A stretch of 64,000 bases of DNA, from the NCBI RefSeq assembly GCF_039888675.1, contig NZ_JBDQQR010000002.1:1-64000 (forward strand), given 5' to 3'. The number at the start of each line of letters is the position of its first letter. The first letter of the stretch is position 1. Below are positions 62,008 to 64,000 of this stretch, piece by piece. Origin of the DNA: Mesorhizobium sp. CAU 1732. Lineage in GTDB: Bacteria; Pseudomonadota; Alphaproteobacteria; Rhizobiales; Rhizobiaceae. The notes beneath the pieces are model-generated. The model saw only the letters and a list, made by a program, of their open reading frames with translations. It did no database searches and was not told where the DNA came from. The position numbers and the translations under genes were made by a program.

Positions 62008-62952
62008 TCAGAAGGGCCAGTCGCGGCGCGCGAGCGCGCGCAACGCTTCGACGATCCTCGTAAAACTTTCGCGCGCCCGGCCAACCGTATGACGGCCGCG
62101 CAGATAGCCGTGCACCAGACCCGGCTCCTCGTGCCAGAAGGCTTTGCCGCCTGCACCGAGGATCGCATCGCGATAGGTTTCCCCGTCCGAGGACAGCGGG
62201 TCGCATTGCGCGGTGATGACCACGGTCGGCGGCAGGTTCGCGAAATCCGTGTCGGCAAGCGGCGCCGCCGTTTTGTCCGGCGCAGCCGCTTTTCCGCCCG
62301 TGCGTATATCCTTGTAGAATGCGACCTCGCGGGTGGTCAGCATCGGCGCGTCGGCGTGCTCGATATAGGAACCCTTGCCCATGTCGCCGCCCAGCCCCGG
62401 ATAGATCAGGACCTGGCCGATGGGCCGGCGCGCATGACCGCGCGTTGCGTGCGCGACCGTGGCAGCGAGAGCCCCGCCAGCGGAATCGCCGCAGAGCAGG
62501 ATCGGGCACGCATAGGTGTCAGTTGCCCAGCCGAAGGCCGACATCGCATCATTGAACGCGGCCGGATGGATGTGCTCCGGCACCAGCCTGTAATCGACCG
62601 ACACGACCTCGAAACCGGTTCGTGCGCACAGTTCGGCGCAGACATCGTCATGGCTGTCGAGGCCACCGAGAATGAAGCCGCCGCCATGGAAATAGAGAAC
62701 CATCGCGGCTTCGTTCGTTATCGCCGGCCGATAGATGCGGATCGGGATGGCATGGCTCTGCACGTCGATCGCCGTGGTCTCGACCACAACGCCGTCCGGG
62801 TATCCGGCGAAGAACGCGCGGCACATGCGATCGTAAATCTCACGTTGCTGCACGATCGTGTAGTCGATCGTATCGGGCGGGTAGAACGCATTGGTGCGGT
62901 CGATGAAAGCCCAGGTCTCGGCGTCGATGAGCGTGGCGTAATCGGTCGTCAT
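62008..62952 (-). CDS. Alpha/beta hydrolase, hormone-sensitive-lipase family
   Basis: 314 residues: oxyanion motif YFHGGGFILGGLDSH, nucleophile in GDSAGGALAATVAH, and Asp/His near QCDPLSSDGE and GLVHGYLRG. These are the HSL-type (HGGG) esterase signatures. Cytoplasmic. Its start overlaps the stop of the enoyl-CoA hydratase gene (ATGA), so it belongs to that operon; the ester substrate is unknown. Confidence 0.9.
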   Translation of the reverse strand: MTTDYATLIDAETWAFIDRTNAFYPPDTIDYTIVQQREIYDRMCRAFFAGYPDGVVVETTAIDVQSHAIPIRIYRPAITNEAAMVLYFHGGGFILGGLDSHDDVCAELCARTGFEVVSVDYRLVPEHIHPAAFNDAMSAFGWATDTYACPILLCGDSAGGALAATVAHATRGHARRPIGQVLIYPGLGGDMGKGSYIEHADAPMLTTREVAFYKDIRTGGKAAAPDKTAAPLADTDFANLPPTVVITAQCDPLSSDGETYRDAILGAGGKAFWHEEPGLVHGYLRGRHTVGRARESFTRIVEALRALARRDWPF

Positions 62953-63731
62953 TTGCCCTTCCAGACCGGATCGCGTTTCTCAGCGAATGCCTTGAAGCCC
63001 TCCATATTGTCCTCCGACGCGTAAAGCTCGTCCACGGTACGGAACTTGCGCTTGGTGATCCAGTTCATCGCCTCCTGGAAGGTCATCGCCTCCGCCTCCC
63101 GCGCGACCTCCTTGATCGATGCGAAGACGAGCGGCGGACCACCCGCCAGGAGCCGCGCGATCTCCCACACGCGGTCTTCGAGTTTGTCGGCGGGCAGGAC
63201 CTCGTTGACGAGGCCCCAGCGATGCGCCTCTGCAACGTCCATCCAGCGGCCGGTGAGCAGGAGGTCCATCGCGACGTGATACGGCATGCGCTTCGGCAGC
63301 TTCACGGTCGCTGCGTCGGCAAGTGTGCCCGCCCGGATTTCAGGCAACGCGAAGGAGGAATGGTCGGAGGCGTAGATCAGGTCGCAGGACAGCGCCAGTT
63401 CGAAGCCGCCGCCCACCGCCATGCCGTTGACGCAGGCGATGACGGGCTTGTTCATGTCGCGCAGTTCCTGCAGGCCGCCGAAGCCGCCGACACCGTAGTC
63501 GCCATCGACCGCATCGCCACCGGCGGCGGCCTTCAAATCCCAGCCCGCAGAGAAGAACTTGTCGCCCGCCGTTTTCACGATGGCGACGCGCAGGCCCGGA
63601 TCGTCGCGGAAGGACTGGAACGTCTGCCCCAGGAGGCGCGACGTGGCGAGGTCGATCGCATTCGCCTTGGGCCGATCGAGCGTGATTTCGAGGACCGCGC
63701 CGTCGCGGCGGGTCTTTACAATGTCGCTCAT
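62949..63731 (-). CDS. Enoyl-CoA hydratase/isomerase family protein (CaiD-like)
   Basis: 260 residues of the crotonase family: ITLDRPKANAIDLATSRLLG, KFFSAGWDLKAAAGG (oxyanion loop), VNGMAVGGGFELALSCDLIY (second oxyanion loop) and LPEIRAGTLADAATVKLPKR. KANAIDLATSRLLG is typical of crotonobetainyl/carnitinyl-CoA hydratase CaiD. The better-spaced ATG is at 63731 (GGAG seven bases upstream); 63734 is in tandem. It follows the acyl-CoA ligase gene on the same strand. Confidence 0.88.
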   Translation of the reverse strand: MSDIVKTRRDGAVLEITLDRPKANAIDLATSRLLGQTFQSFRDDPGLRVAIVKTAGDKFFSAGWDLKAAAGGDAVDGDYGVGGFGGLQELRDMNKPVIACVNGMAVGGGFELALSCDLIYASDHSSFALPEIRAGTLADAATVKLPKRMPYHVAMDLLLTGRWMDVAEAHRWGLVNEVLPADKLEDRVWEIARLLAGGPPLVFASIKEVAREAEAMTFQEAMNWITKRKFRTVDELYASEDNMEGFKAFAEKRDPVWKGK

Positions 63732-63735
63732 CATT

Positions 63736-64000
63736 TCACTCCGTCATCACCAGCAATGCATCCGCAACCCAGGCACCGTGACCGATTTCGCACACGATCA
63801 GCGGGTTGATGTCCAGTTCTTCGAGGCGGCCCGCGTTTGCCAGCGCGAAATCGGCGATCTGCGCGATGGCATCGACAGCCGCGTCGACGTCGGCCTTCGG
63901 TCTGCCTCGGTAACCGTCCAGCAGCGGGAACAGTCTCAGCGACCGCAACGCCGCATCGATATCGCCACGCGACGACGGAAGCAGCAGCGTCACTGAATCC
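63736..64000 (-). CDS. Acyl-CoA/acetate-CoA ligase (ADP-forming), C-terminal end (partial)
   Basis: The last 87 codons of a gene that begins beyond the right edge. The peptide includes LFPLLDGYRGRPKADVDA, FALANAGRLEELDINPLIV and GAWVADALLVM, the end of the ATP-grasp subunit of ADP-forming acyl-CoA synthetases. With the CaiD-like hydratase it suggests a carnitine or acyl-CoA catabolic operon. The stop lies one base before the tandem ATGs of the next gene. Confidence 0.85.
   Translation of the reverse strand, partial: DSVTLLLPSSRGDIDAALRSLRLFPLLDGYRGRPKADVDAAVDAIAQIADFALANAGRLEELDINPLIVCEIGHGAWVADALLVMTE

Noticed and set aside
1..64000. tRNA, rRNA or known riboswitch genes
   Set aside because: Intergenic gaps were read for cloverleaf or riboswitch cores and none was recognised. 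This was by eye, so a covariance-model search would be decisive.

Overview
The window is a GC-rich (roughly 62-64 %), gene-dense chromosomal segment of an alphaproteobacterium. Gene content and order point to the Hyphomicrobiales (Rhizobiales), most likely a Phyllobacteriaceae/Mesorhizobium-like organism: a small aa3-oxidase subunit IV gene beside pntA, a single-chain indolepyruvate ferredoxin oxidoreductase, an ExoD-family protein, perfect CtrA-type (TTAA-N7-TTAAC) and alphaproteobacterial LexA-type (GAAC-N7-GAAC) motifs, and Rhizobiales-style intergenic palindromes. This placement is inferred from protein families; no database search was run. I saw no tRNA, rRNA, CRISPR, insertion sequence or prophage.

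Layout. 0-4.4 kb: start of pntA, aa3 oxidase subunit IV, then a SoxR module in which soxR is divergent from an NTF2-like / FMN reductase / MFS exporter operon, with a textbook SoxR promoter (19-bp spacer) between them. 4.4-12.7 kb: a complete branched-chain-type (Liv) ABC importer with a DUF3096 micro-protein, a co-operonic acyl-CoA ligase and a Crp/Fnr regulator. 12.8-19.6 kb: a FeeM-like N-acyl amino acid synthase preceded by tandem CtrA sites, a membrane GGDEF-EAL protein, and indolepyruvate ferredoxin oxidoreductase. 20-24 kb: TRAP permeases (preceded by a 23-codon coupled leader ORF), exoD, and the TakP-like TRAP binding protein in convergent orientation. 24-32.3 kb: amidotransferase, 2-hydroxyacid dehydrogenase, LacI, EamA and MarR genes, creatininase, a CobW metal GTPase and a WD40 protein.

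32.3-38.2 kb: an aminotransferase and a gamma-glutamylputrescine-synthetase-like protein, then a two-gene DNA-repair cassette (radical SAM protein plus DUF4130-UdgX) with a LexA box immediately upstream. 38.4-54 kb: a purine-catabolic island: glycerate 2-kinase, guanine deaminase, membrane urate hydroxylase PuuD, a LysR regulator, Dps and small membrane proteins, then xdhC/xdhB/xdhA/hiuH facing puuE-uraD, ureidoglycine aminohydrolase, allA and a nucleoside deaminase. Together these carry guanine and hypoxanthine/xanthine through urate, allantoin and ureidoglycolate to glyoxylate, with glycerate kinase able to feed carbon into glycolysis. The allantoate-cleaving step is not encoded here. 54-60 kb: a dipeptide-type ABC importer with fused ATPases and an alkaline-phosphatase-fold protein. 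60-64 kb: an MFS drug exporter, an HSL-type esterase, a CaiD-like enoyl-CoA hydratase and the end of an acyl-CoA ligase.

The most interesting signals are regulatory or cassette-level: the LexA-box/rSAM/UdgX cassette, the CtrA sites on the FeeM-like gene, the SoxR promoter, the dyad in the divergent purine promoter, and a family of mosaic palindromic repeats concentrated between 33.7 and 46.2 kb.
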